DNA of 64,000 bases from Halomonas borealis (GTDB taxonomy: Bacteria > Pseudomonadota > Gammaproteobacteria > Pseudomonadales > Halomonadaceae), in contig NZ_SDMO01000005.1 of assembly GCF_004798905.1 (NCBI RefSeq), positions 124,001-188,000 of the forward strand. Direction: 5' to 3'. The position numbers and the translations under genes are program-made. A model generated the notes under the pieces. The model made no database searches and was not told where the DNA came from. It saw only the letters and a list, made by a program, of their open reading frames with translations. This document shows positions 46,024 to 54,297 of this stretch, one piece after another; the stretch's first letter is position 1; every line of letters begins with the position of its first letter.

Positions 46024-48153
46024 TCAGGCGCCGATGGTGCCGCCATCCTGGCGCTGGATCACCACCGTGGAGGCCCGTGGACGCACACGCCCCTGAGTCT
46101 CGCTGGTGGCGTCATCGCCGAATGGCCAGTTGCCCGGGTGCTGGATGTTGATGAACATCGCCGTCTTGTCCGGCGTAAAGCAGATACCGGTCACCTCGCA
46201 GCCGTTGGGGCCGACCGCGAAGCGCCTGAGCTGAGCCTGGTCCCCTCCCCCGATCACCGACGCATCGCCCTCGGCCCGGCCGACGTTCTGGGGCACGACC
46301 GCCAGCACCTGGTCGTTGGTCTCCTCCGCCACCTTGGCATACCCGTTGTCGGTCTCGATCCACAGGATGCCCTGGCCATCGCCACGGTCGTCATAGTGCA
46401 GGCCATCGGGGCTGGCAAACTGGTTAAGCTCGGTCAGCCCGGAGACATTCTGCGCATCGTCGGCCGCCGCCCCGAACACGAACACCTCCCAGTCGAAACG
46501 ATTCTCGGCACCCTCACGCCAGCGAATCACCTGCCCGCCCTCGTTCCCGGCCCGCGGGTTGGCGGCATTGGTCGGTGCCGTGGCGTAACCCACGCCCGGG
46601 TCCTCGATATCTCCGCCGCCGTGGGTATAGGTCGCGGCGGAACCTTCGCCGGTGCGCTCGGCATTGTTGGTCAGGGTCATGTAGACCTCGCCGGAGGCCG
46701 GGTCCACGGCGCCCCACTCCGGACGATCCATGGGCGTGGCGCCCATCAGATCGGCGGCGTCGCAGGTGTGGATGATCACGCCGGCCCAATCGTCTGCGGC
46801 CAGCCCCAGTGCCTCGGCCAGGGTTCGGCCGTCGCGTGTCTCGGCCTCCGGCGTCAGCGCTAGCCACTCGCCCGAACCGTCGGCATCGAAGCGGGCCACG
46901 TAGAGCGTACCTTCGTCCAGGTACTTGGCGCCGAGGGACAGGCGGTCGACATCGGCGCCCGGTCGGTGGGCGTCGGCTGGATCCCAGAGGGCCGCGGAGA
47001 CGAACTTGTAGATGTACTCGTTGCGCGAGTCGTGGCCGGTATAAAACACCACCGGCTCGCCAGCCACCAGCTTGCCCGGCCAGCAGCCCTCGTGGCGGAA
47101 ACGGCCCAGGGCGGTACGCTTGACGGCACGCGCCCCGCTATAGGGGTCGATCTCGACGATATAGCCGAAAGTGCGTGGCTCATTGCGATAGTCATCACGG
47201 GCCGAGTCGCCCGCCGGGGTAGCATCGAAGCGGGCGAACTCGTCGTGCTGCTCATCGGCGGCACCGGCAGCGGTCTCCCAGCCATAGCGGCCACGTCTCT
47301 CGACGATGCCGAGACGCTCGTCATCGCGCTCACGGCCAGCCTGCTTGATGAAGTATCCCGGCCAGTTCTCCTCGCAGGTCAGGTAGGTGCCCCAGGGAGT
47401 GTAGCCGTTGGCGCAATTATTGTTGGTGCCGCGTGTGCGGGTGCCATCCGGCGAGTAACGGGTCTGGACGTATTCGCTGCCGGCCACCGGGCCGCTCAAC
47501 GCCATCTCGGTGGCGCTTGTGTAGCGGCGGTTGTAGTCGGAGTCCACCACGTGCTGCCAGCGGCCGTCGTCGCGTTTCTCGAGTTCGACCACGGTGACCC
47601 CGTGCGCATTGATCTCGGTGCGCACCTCAGCGGCCGGGCGCTGACCGTCTGCGGCATTGGTGGCCCCGCCCTGCGGCGCCCAGAGGGCGGCCTGGTCGAT
47701 GTACTCGTTGTTCATCGCCAGCAGGAAACGGCGCGAGGCGGAGGACGCATCCAGGGCGAAGGGGTGCATGCCATCGTGATGCATGCCGACGCTGTTGGCC
47801 TGAATCTCGGGCGTGAAGGCCAGGTCCTCACGCCAGCCCGGTGCCTGGCCGTTGAGCGGCGTGCCCCAGGGAATCAGCACCTGGGCGGTGTAACCGGCCG
47901 GCACCACCACGGCATCGGTGCGCGCGCCGCGGATGGCCTCGAACGCCAGCGACAGCGGCGTCTTCTCGGTGCCCGCGGCCGTGGCACGCCCGGGCAGGCC
48001 ACTCAGTCCGAAGCCGCCCAGCATCGCCATGGCCGCCATGCCGAGCCCACCCTGCATCACGCGACGCCGTGAGACGTGCGCCTCCAGCACCGCGGAGAAC
48101 GGCTCGTTGTGGCTCTGGTTCAACAGGCGATGGTCTTCGATTTCCTGGCTCAT
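46024..48153 (-). CDS. PhoX-family (DUF839) phosphatase
   Basis: The product has 709 residues from the ATG with GAGGAG upstream. Residues 34-60 are a Tat signal (SRRRVMQGGLGMAAMAMLGGF), so it is exported folded. PhoX hallmarks include NNNCANGYTPWGTYLTCEENW, where the metal-cluster cysteine lies, HEGCWPGKL, and DRPEWGAVDPASGEVYMTLTNN with calcium ligands. PhoX releases phosphate from organic phosphates using Fe and Ca. A Pho-box-like site lies about 106 bases upstream, consistent with phosphate-starvation control. Confidence 0.93.
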   Translation of the reverse strand: MSQEIEDHRLLNQSHNEPFSAVLEAHVSRRRVMQGGLGMAAMAMLGGFGLSGLPGRATAAGTEKTPLSLAFEAIRGARTDAVVVPAGYTAQVLIPWGTPLNGQAPGWREDLAFTPEIQANSVGMHHDGMHPFALDASSASRRFLLAMNNEYIDQAALWAPQGGATNAADGQRPAAEVRTEINAHGVTVVELEKRDDGRWQHVVDSDYNRRYTSATEMALSGPVAGSEYVQTRYSPDGTRTRGTNNNCANGYTPWGTYLTCEENWPGYFIKQAGRERDDERLGIVERRGRYGWETAAGAADEQHDEFARFDATPAGDSARDDYRNEPRTFGYIVEIDPYSGARAVKRTALGRFRHEGCWPGKLVAGEPVVFYTGHDSRNEYIYKFVSAALWDPADAHRPGADVDRLSLGAKYLDEGTLYVARFDADGSGEWLALTPEAETRDGRTLAEALGLAADDWAGVIIHTCDAADLMGATPMDRPEWGAVDPASGEVYMTLTNNAERTGEGSAATYTHGGGDIEDPGVGYATAPTNAANPRAGNEGGQVIRWREGAENRFDWEVFVFGAAADDAQNVSGLTELNQFASPDGLHYDDRGDGQGILWIETDNGYAKVAEETNDQVLAVVPQNVGRAEGDASVIGGGDQAQLRRFAVGPNGCEVTGICFTPDKTAMFINIQHPGNWPFGDDATSETQGRVRPRASTVVIQRQDGGTIGA

Positions 48154-48632
48154 CCGGGTCTCCTCACGATCAGGCGTCTCGTATCCGGCCAGCATCGAGG
48201 CCCCTTGCGGCGCCTCGTGACCGGACTCAGGTCAACCCGACCAGGATGCGTGACGCACGTGACAGGACGATGACGCGCCTTTCACCGCCCCGACATCGAT
48301 GAGACGTACGCCGCACGATCGCTCGCGGCCTCGACGGCGACCGGGTGGAGCTTCTGGCCTGAGCGGCTCCTGGGCGGCAACGACCGAGCCCGACGCATCG
48401 GCCGTTGAGACAGCGTCCATTGTGCAAGGCCGTCGCCTTGTCCCATGCTGGAATCGAACCCACCGCTAACGGTCTGATGAAGTTCCCGTCATGCCACGAG
48501 TCGAAGAAGGAGGTGCCCCGCCCCGCTTGCTAGTCGCGCCTGTCACGGAACCGACACCCCGCGCTGACAGTGTCGACATCGAGGCGTCATCTTTGTGACG
48601 TCGATCCGATGACTATCAGGAGAGCCGCGCCG
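48154..48632. other. phoX/phoH divergent intergenic region
   Basis: This 479-base gap has the Pho-box-like site and a GTCAC repeat on the phoX side. On the phoH side is CGTCA-N6-TGACG (48584-48599) just upstream of the start. A T-arm-like GGGTTCGATTCC at 48449-48460 (minus) does not fold into a tRNA. No gene is seen. Confidence 0.5.
48259..48276 (-). promoter_or_regulatory. Pho-box-like site upstream of phoX
   Basis: On the minus strand GCGTCAT-CGTC-CTGTCAC shows the 7-4-7 layout of a PhoB box (CTGTCAT repeats): the second repeat matches fully except the last base class, the first 5 of 7. A third GTCAC follows at the next turn. Its place 106 bases upstream of phoX supports PhoB control. Confidence 0.5.
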
Positions 48633-50048
48633 ATGGTACGCATCGACAAGAAAGCCACCCGGCTTTACGTGCTGGACACCAATGTCCTGATCCATGATCC
48701 CGCCGCCCTCTACCAGTTCGATGAGCACGAAGTGGTCATTCCCATGACCGTTCTCGAAGAACTCGACAAGCACAAGAATGGCATCCGCGAGATCGCCCGC
48801 ACCGCCCGGCAGGTCAGCCGGACCCTGTCTGATCTCACCGCCAATGTCGACATCGAGCAGATCCGTGCCGGCATCCCGATCCCGCGCCTCGCCGGGCCCG
48901 AGGGAAGCCTGCGGCTGCTCTGCTACGACGACCTCGAGACCCTGGAGCACCTCGAAGACAGCCCCGACAACCGCCTGCTCACCGAGACCTGCCGGCTGCG
49001 TGACGAACGCCCCGATGCCTCGGTGATACTCGTCACCAAGGACATCAACCTGCGGGTCAAGGCCGCGGCGGTGGGCGTGCCGGTCGAGGATTACCTCACC
49101 GATCGCGCCTTCGATGACAGCGACGCCATGCTCGGCGGCGCCCGTATCTACCCCGAGGCCGGCCACGACGGCCGCGGCTTGTGGGATAGCCTCAAGGTGG
49201 GCGTGAAGGTCGAACGCGACGACAGCGGCAAGGTGTTCTACCGCCTGAGCGGCGAGATACCCAACGACTGGCACCTGGGCATGCTGGTTTCGGACAGCGA
49301 CGACGAAGCCAGCTTCGAGGCCATCGTGCGCGACCTGGGGCCGCGTCACGCCCAGCTCGAGCTGCTCACCAACTACCGGCACGGCGCCAGCGTCTGGGGC
49401 GTGCACGCCCACGACAGCCGCCAGAACTTCACCCTGAATCTGCTGCTGGACGACGACATCGACCTGGTCACCATCGCCGGCAGTGCCGGCACCGGCAAGA
49501 CCTTCATGACGCTGGCCGCGGCCTTCCAGCAGACCCTCGACACCAAGCGCTTCGAGCGAGTGGTGTTCACCCGGGCCCCCATCTCGATGAGCGAGGACAT
49601 CGGCTACCTGCCCGGCACCGAGGAGGAGAAGATGTCGCCCTGGATGGGCGCCTTCCACGACAACATGGACAACCTGCTGCGCGACGAGCACGACGGCAGC
49701 ACGGCCTGGAACCAGGAGGCCACCCGCCAGCTGCTCGGCTCGCGAGTGCAGATTCGCGCCCCCGGCTTCATGCGCGGCCGGACCCTGAACGACACCTTCC
49801 TGATCATCGACGAGGCACAGAACTTCACACCCAAGCAGCTCAAGTCACTGCTCACCCGGGCCGGGCGCAACACCAAGATCGTCTGCCTGGGCAACGTCGG
49901 CCAGATCGACACGCCCTACCTCACCGCCAACACCTGCGGCATGGCAACGGTGGTCGAACGTTTCCGCGATTGGCCCCACGCCGGTCACGTCACCCTGAAG
50001 AGCGTGGAACGTTCACGCCTGGCGCTGGCCGGCGAGGAACTGCTCTGA
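48633..50048 (+). CDS. PhoH2-type PIN-PhoH ATPase
   Basis: The product has 471 residues from an ATG with AGGAGAG eight bases upstream; two earlier ATGs lack a site. The N-terminal PIN domain (YVLDTNVLIHDPAALYQF, with later acidic residues ELDKHK and VTKDINLR) precedes a PhoH ATPase with Walker A IAGSAGTGKTFMTLAAA and Walker B TFLIIDEAQNF. PhoH2 proteins are RNA helicase/nuclease fusions. The name reflects the family's discovery in phosphate-starved cells. It is divergent from phoX and ends at a strong terminator. Confidence 0.95.
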   Translation: MVRIDKKATRLYVLDTNVLIHDPAALYQFDEHEVVIPMTVLEELDKHKNGIREIARTARQVSRTLSDLTANVDIEQIRAGIPIPRLAGPEGSLRLLCYDDLETLEHLEDSPDNRLLTETCRLRDERPDASVILVTKDINLRVKAAAVGVPVEDYLTDRAFDDSDAMLGGARIYPEAGHDGRGLWDSLKVGVKVERDDSGKVFYRLSGEIPNDWHLGMLVSDSDDEASFEAIVRDLGPRHAQLELLTNYRHGASVWGVHAHDSRQNFTLNLLLDDDIDLVTIAGSAGTGKTFMTLAAAFQQTLDTKRFERVVFTRAPISMSEDIGYLPGTEEEKMSPWMGAFHDNMDNLLRDEHDGSTAWNQEATRQLLGSRVQIRAPGFMRGRTLNDTFLIIDEAQNFTPKQLKSLLTRAGRNTKIVCLGNVGQIDTPYLTANTCGMATVVERFRDWPHAGHVTLKSVERSRLALAGEELL

Positions 50049-50075
50049 CTCCCACAGGCGCAAGCTGAAACGACC

Positions 50076-50110
50076 GCGGGCCGGCGCCGAAGGGCGCCGG
50101 CCCGCTTTCA
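50076..50110 (+). terminator. rho-independent terminator of phoH
   Basis: GCGGGCCGGCGCC-GAAG-GGCGCCGGCCCGC is a perfect 13-bp stem followed by TTTCAT, 28 bases after the phoH stop. Confidence 0.85.
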
Positions 50111-50148
50111 TCTCGGCCACTCAGCACCGCGGCTGACGGTCTTCTCGA

Positions 50149-50367
50149 TCAGCGGCTGCGGTTGAAGGCCTTCTCGATCAGCGCCTCGCTCTCGCTGCCA
50201 GGCCCCTTCTGGAGCACCTTGCAGGCCTCGTGATAGAGGCACACGAGACGCTGGCAGGACGCACAGTGCACGCGATCATCGGGGTTCTTGATGCTCGACA
50301 CTCGCATCACATGACTACCGCAGGCCGGGCAGGCCACCGGTAGGCGCATGTCTTCGGACAGGGACAT
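50149..50367 (-). CDS. small zinc-ribbon protein
   Basis: The product has 72 residues from an ATG with AAGGAG upstream. Two CxxC knuckles, CPACGSH and CASCQR, form a zinc ribbon over residues 14-42, and a third cysteine CLYHEAC follows. The remainder is a short charged helix. I do not recognise a named family. An unusual feature is that CTTCTCGATCAGCG occurs twice in the 3' end (50141-50154 and 50170-50183), so the last codons and stop are a partial duplication. Confidence 0.7.
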   Translation of the reverse strand: MSLSEDMRLPVACPACGSHVMRVSSIKNPDDRVHCASCQRLVCLYHEACKVLQKGPGSESEALIEKAFNRSR

Positions 50368-50471
50368 CGGCTTCTCCTTGGCAGCGTATTCCATCATCGA
50401 CATCCTGACGCAGGTTGCGCAAGACGCCAAGTGGCATGACTCATGCCTCACTCCGCCAGCTCGGCACGGTC

Positions 50472-51140
50472 TCAGCCAGACAGCCGCTCGGCTAGCCAGC
50501 GACCGATGTCGGCCACCTGCTGCGGGCAGACCGCATGGGCCATCGGGTACTGGCGGTAATTCACCGCATAGCCCTGCGCCTTGAGGCCATCGCGGGCGGC
50601 TTGGCCCAGGGCTTCCGGCACGACCGAGTCGGCATTGCCATGATGGATCTCGATGAGCAGGTCACGGTTGACCTCGGCAGGCGTAAGACTGCCCTCGGTG
50701 GCCAGATAAGTGGACATGGCGAGCAAGCCGCCCAGCCGTTCGGGGAAGGTCAGCGCCGCCTGATAGGCCACGGCGCCGCCCTGGGAGAATCCGGCGATGA
50801 TGATGCGCTCGGCGGGTACGCCCTGGGCGATCTGGTCATGCACCAGCCCCTGGATACGCTCGGCGGAGGCCTTGAGCTGGGCCTCGTCGACGCGACGATC
50901 GAGACTGGCCTCGAGGATGTCGTACCAGGCCGGCATGCTTACACCGCCATTGATGGTCACCGGCAGGCGCGGGGCATGCGGCAGGACGAAGCGAACGTCG
51001 AGGTCCTCGGGCAGGCCCAGGGCCGGCGCCAGCGGTTCGAAGTCGTGGCCATCGGCGCCCAGGCCGTGGAGGATAAACACGCAGGCATCGGCGGCTCGCC
51101 CGCTGCGCGGCTCGATGATCAGCTCGTCGGGTGCACTCAT
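50472..51140 (-). CDS. carboxylesterase/phospholipase, alpha/beta-hydrolase
   Basis: The product has 222 residues from the ATG giving MSAPDELIIE. The nucleophile elbow is GFSQGGAVAYQAAL, the Asp region HHGNADSVVPE, and the His region MAHAVCPQQV. This is the two-domain-free carboxylesterase family with HGLGADGHDFEPLAP at the N-terminus. It likely hydrolyses short acyl esters or lysophospholipids. The neighbouring zinc-ribbon gene lies 104 bases downstream on the same strand. Confidence 0.9.
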   Translation of the reverse strand: MSAPDELIIEPRSGRAADACVFILHGLGADGHDFEPLAPALGLPEDLDVRFVLPHAPRLPVTINGGVSMPAWYDILEASLDRRVDEAQLKASAERIQGLVHDQIAQGVPAERIIIAGFSQGGAVAYQAALTFPERLGGLLAMSTYLATEGSLTPAEVNRDLLIEIHHGNADSVVPEALGQAARDGLKAQGYAVNYRQYPMAHAVCPQQVADIGRWLAERLSG

Positions 51141-51236
51141 GGCTCGTCTCCAGCACAAAAGCGACACCCTAGCGCAAAGCGCTCTGTCCGGCGAGCGTCG
51201 AGCAAAACGGGCGGCCGCCCCGACGACCGCGGCTGG

Positions 51237-53006
51237 CTAGAACGGCCAGACCCGTGGAATCAGCCCCAGCGCCACCACGGCTGTCAGGAGATTGAGCGGC
51301 GCGCCCACACGCAAGTAATCGCTGACCCGATAGCCACCGGGCCCATAGACCATCAGGTTGGTCTGATAGCCGATCGGCGTCAGGAAGCTGGCCGAGGCGG
51401 CAAACATCACCGCCACCACGAAGGGCAGCGGACTCACCCCCAGGTGCTCGGCGGCGGCAACCACCACCGGGAAACTGATCACCGCCGCGGCGTTGTTGGT
51501 CACCAGCTCGGTCAGCAGCGCCACCAGCAGGTAGGTGCCGATCAACAGCCACCAGGGATTGCCGTCGACCCATCCCATGGCCGTCTGCGCCAGCGCCAGC
51601 GCCGCGCCGTTGGACTCCAGCGCGGCGCCCAGGCCGAAGGAGGCGGCGATGGTCAGCAAGACCTGGATATCCAGGCCGCGCCTGGCCGCGCCGACCGAGC
51701 AACAGCCGCTGAGCACCGAGGCCGCGGCCCCCAACATGGCGGCACTGAGCAGGCTGGTCATGCCGCTGGCGGCGAGCAGTACCACGGCGGCGAGGATGCT
51801 CCAGGCCAGCCAGGCACGTTCATGGACCGGTCGCGCCGCGCCATTGACCTGGCTGATCAGCAGGAAGTCGCGGGACTGCCGGTGGCGCTCGATGAACGGT
51901 GGGCGCGCCTCCAGCAACAACACATCGGCCGGCTGCAGGCGGATCTGCCCCAGGTTGCCGGCCACCCGTTCGCCACCACGGCACACCGCCAGCACCGCCG
52001 CGCCATAGAGGGTGCGGAAGTGGCCATCGCGAATGCGCCGGCCGATGAACTGGCACTGGTCAGAGACCACCGCCTCCACCAGTCGACGCTCCTTGAAGTC
52101 CTTCTGCAGGCTCGACTCGGCGGGATGCGATGGCATCAGCCCGCGGATCTGTTGCAGCTCCACGGCACCATCCGTGGTGCCGGCGAACACCAGCCGGTCG
52201 CCGCCCTTGAGCCGTTCGCCCGGCCCCACCACGCTAACCACGTTGCCGTCGCGCTCGATCTCGACCAGGAACAGCTCCTGCAGGTGGCGCAAGCCGGCCT
52301 CCTCGACGCTGCGGTCGACCAGCGGCCCCTCCGGGTCCACTTCCATCTCGATGGTGAACTCACGGGGATTCTCGAACACCTCGCCGGCCCCCGTGCGCGG
52401 CGGCAGCAGGCGTCGCCCGATCAGCAGCAGATAGGCCAAGCCGATCACCGCTACCGGCACGCCGACCCAGGCGATGTCGAACAGCCCCATGGAGAGCGAC
52501 GGATAACGTTCGATCATCAGGCCATGCACCACCAGGTTGGTACTGGTGCCCATCAGGGTGATGGTGCCACCGAGGATGGAGGCGAAGCTAAGCGGCATCA
52601 GCAGACGATGCGCGGGCAGGCCGAGCCGACGGCTCCAGCTCAGAACGGCGGGAATGAAGGTGGCCACCACGGGGGTGTTGTTGAGCAGGCCGCTCAGCGA
52701 GGCCACGGGTAGCACCAGGCGCGTCAGGGCGCGACGCTCTCCTCTAGGGTGCCCCAGCACATGGCGGATGATCAGGTCGATGCCACCGGTCTCGCGAATG
52801 CTCGCGACCAGCACGTACATGAAGGCCACGGTGAACAACCCGCTGCTGGAGAAGCCGGCCAGCGCCTGATCCGGCGCCACCACGCCGAGGCCGATCAGCA
52901 GGATCAGCGCGCCCATCAGCACCATGTCGGGGCCGATACGCGTCAGGGCCATCAGGGGGAAGACGGCGGCGACGACGACGAGCGAGATCCAGGCGTCCGG
53001 GGACAT
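51237..53006 (-). CDS. SLC13-type permease with two RCK (TrkA-C) domains
   Basis: The product has 589 residues. Two halves of about five or six membrane helices flank two cytoplasmic TrkA-C domains (residues 210-380, containing LFLVEIERDGNVVSVVGPGERLKGGDRLVFAG). The first half carries LNNTPVVATFIPAVLSW and the second TNNAAAVISFPVV, the paired SNT-type motifs of SLC13 transporters of sulfate or dicarboxylates. RCK domains suggest ligand gating. GGAAGG is upstream of the ATG. Confidence 0.92.
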   Translation of the reverse strand: MSPDAWISLVVVAAVFPLMALTRIGPDMVLMGALILLIGLGVVAPDQALAGFSSSGLFTVAFMYVLVASIRETGGIDLIIRHVLGHPRGERRALTRLVLPVASLSGLLNNTPVVATFIPAVLSWSRRLGLPAHRLLMPLSFASILGGTITLMGTSTNLVVHGLMIERYPSLSMGLFDIAWVGVPVAVIGLAYLLLIGRRLLPPRTGAGEVFENPREFTIEMEVDPEGPLVDRSVEEAGLRHLQELFLVEIERDGNVVSVVGPGERLKGGDRLVFAGTTDGAVELQQIRGLMPSHPAESSLQKDFKERRLVEAVVSDQCQFIGRRIRDGHFRTLYGAAVLAVCRGGERVAGNLGQIRLQPADVLLLEARPPFIERHRQSRDFLLISQVNGAARPVHERAWLAWSILAAVVLLAASGMTSLLSAAMLGAAASVLSGCCSVGAARRGLDIQVLLTIAASFGLGAALESNGAALALAQTAMGWVDGNPWWLLIGTYLLVALLTELVTNNAAAVISFPVVVAAAEHLGVSPLPFVVAVMFAASASFLTPIGYQTNLMVYGPGGYRVSDYLRVGAPLNLLTAVVALGLIPRVWPF

Positions 53007-53114
53007 GGCGGGCCTTCCAGGAAGAGTGCGATCTCCCCTATTGTGCCGCTCGCCATATATTCTAAAAAGTTATTTTTAGAAATCTACTTATTCGAAAAAC
53101 ATCTCATAGGTCGA

Positions 53115-53132
53115 CCCCACCATCCGGTGGGG
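53115..53132 (-). terminator. weak hairpin after the cold-shock gene
   Basis: CCCCACC-ATCC-GGTGGGG is a perfect 7-bp stem 19 bases after the cold-shock stop. It lacks a U-tract, so the termination role is a guess. An AT-rich stretch lies at 53055-53100. Confidence 0.4.
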
Positions 53133-53150
53133 CCCACCTTACACGACCTT

Positions 53151-53357
53151 TCAGTCGTTGCTCTTGATGTTGGACGCCTGCAGGCCTTTCTTGCCCTGGG
53201 TGACCTCGAAGGACACCTTCTGGCCTTCCTGCAGGGACTTGAAGCCCTCGGCCTGAATCTCGGAGAAGTGGGCGAACAGATCATCACCGCCGTCGTCCGG
53301 AGAAATGAAGCCAAAGCCCTTGGTGTCGTTGAACCACTTGACGGTACCGGTCGCCAT
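53151..53357 (-). CDS. cold-shock protein, CspA family
   Basis: The product has 68 residues. It is a single cold-shock domain: [16 protein letters not shown] with RNP1, [10 protein letters not shown] with RNP2 as LFAHF, and [18 protein letters not shown]. It binds single-stranded RNA or DNA as a chaperone. The residue at the RNP2 Val position is Leu. The 176-base gap upstream likely contains the usual long untranslated leader that senses cold. The CBS gene lies upstream on the same strand. Confidence 0.97.
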   Translation of the reverse strand: MATGTVKWFNDTKGFGFISPDDGGDDLFAHFSEIQAEGFKSLQEGQKVSFEVTQGKKGLQASNIKSND

Positions 53358-53533
53358 TATCGAATGCCTCGCATTGCCTGTTGAGTCCGTGCGGTGGGGC
53401 GGCTTTGCGCTCCACGGCCCACGGCCTACGCCCCGATGGGCGTAGGCCTGACACTATACACCAGACTCGACAGCGTCGTGACACTCCCTCATCGTGGCGC
53501 CCGCCGTCGTCGCCGGCGGCCCCGTTCGAGGGC

Positions 53534-54133
53534 TCAGAGATCGTGCCCCAGCACCACGCGGCAAATATTCGAGAAGCTACGAGCCTCCGGCAGCGTGGCG
53601 ACATCGGTCCCCAGCGCGCGGCCGATATCGGCGGCCGAGATCACGCCACGGATGCTCGGATTTCCGCGGCGGTCGGACTCGGTGACCAGCAGATGTTGAT
53701 CGCCATTGGCCTCCAGCTCACGCATCAGCTGGTCGATGGACAGTGACGCCAGGCGCTCCATGGTCAGTGCGTGCAGCTCGGCACAAGGGGTCTGCAGCAT
53801 GCGGGCGGTCACATCCTCGCGATCGATGCCGCGACGCTGCATGGCCTGGGTGATCATGCGTCCGCCGATCACATCGCGAGCATTGAGCACGCCGACGCAG
53901 TCGCCCTCTCCATCGACCACCAGCAGCAGACGCACGCCGCCATGCTCCATCACCCTGCGCGCATCCACGATGGAAATATCGGCGGGCACGCTGAGCGGCA
54001 CGACATGCTGGAAGTCCGTCAGCACCGTCAGCGCAGGACTCGCAGGCGAGAGTCGTGGCGGCATGGGCTTGGCGATCGGGGTATGGGCGGGCAGCACGTC
54101 CAGGCGTTCGGGGGCGGTCGCGAGGGTAGGCAT
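53534..54133 (-). CDS. CBS-domain-pair protein
   Basis: The product has 199 residues. Two CBS motifs cover residues 40-185: DISIVDARRVMEHGGVRLLLVVDGEGDCVGVLNARDV in outline, then LSIDQLMRELEANGDQHLLVTESDRRGNPSIRGVISAADIG. The N-terminal 40 residues are Pro/Ala-rich. Such stand-alone pairs bind adenine nucleotides and regulate unknown partners. AAGGAG precedes the ATG. It is divergent from the glutamate-synthase-like gene (164 bases apart). Confidence 0.88.
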   Translation of the reverse strand: MPTLATAPERLDVLPAHTPIAKPMPPRLSPASPALTVLTDFQHVVPLSVPADISIVDARRVMEHGGVRLLLVVDGEGDCVGVLNARDVIGGRMITQAMQRRGIDREDVTARMLQTPCAELHALTMERLASLSIDQLMRELEANGDQHLLVTESDRRGNPSIRGVISAADIGRALGTDVATLPEARSFSNICRVVLGHDL

Positions 54134-54297
54134 TCGTGGTGTCTCCTTGAGAGTAGGGACCGGCTCGTCATACCGGATGCCCCCACACTGCGCCCGCCCG
54201 GATTAAGAGAACCTTAAGGGATCGCCTGGCCACCGCGATTGACAGCCGGCGAGCGGCGGCATGCAATGATGACTTCGACCTCGCAACGGAGTGCGAC

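Noticed and set aside
48440..48475. T-arm-like GGGTTCGATTCC on the minus strand
   Set aside because: One mismatch in the T-stem, and no matching acceptor or anticodon arms within tRNA distance.
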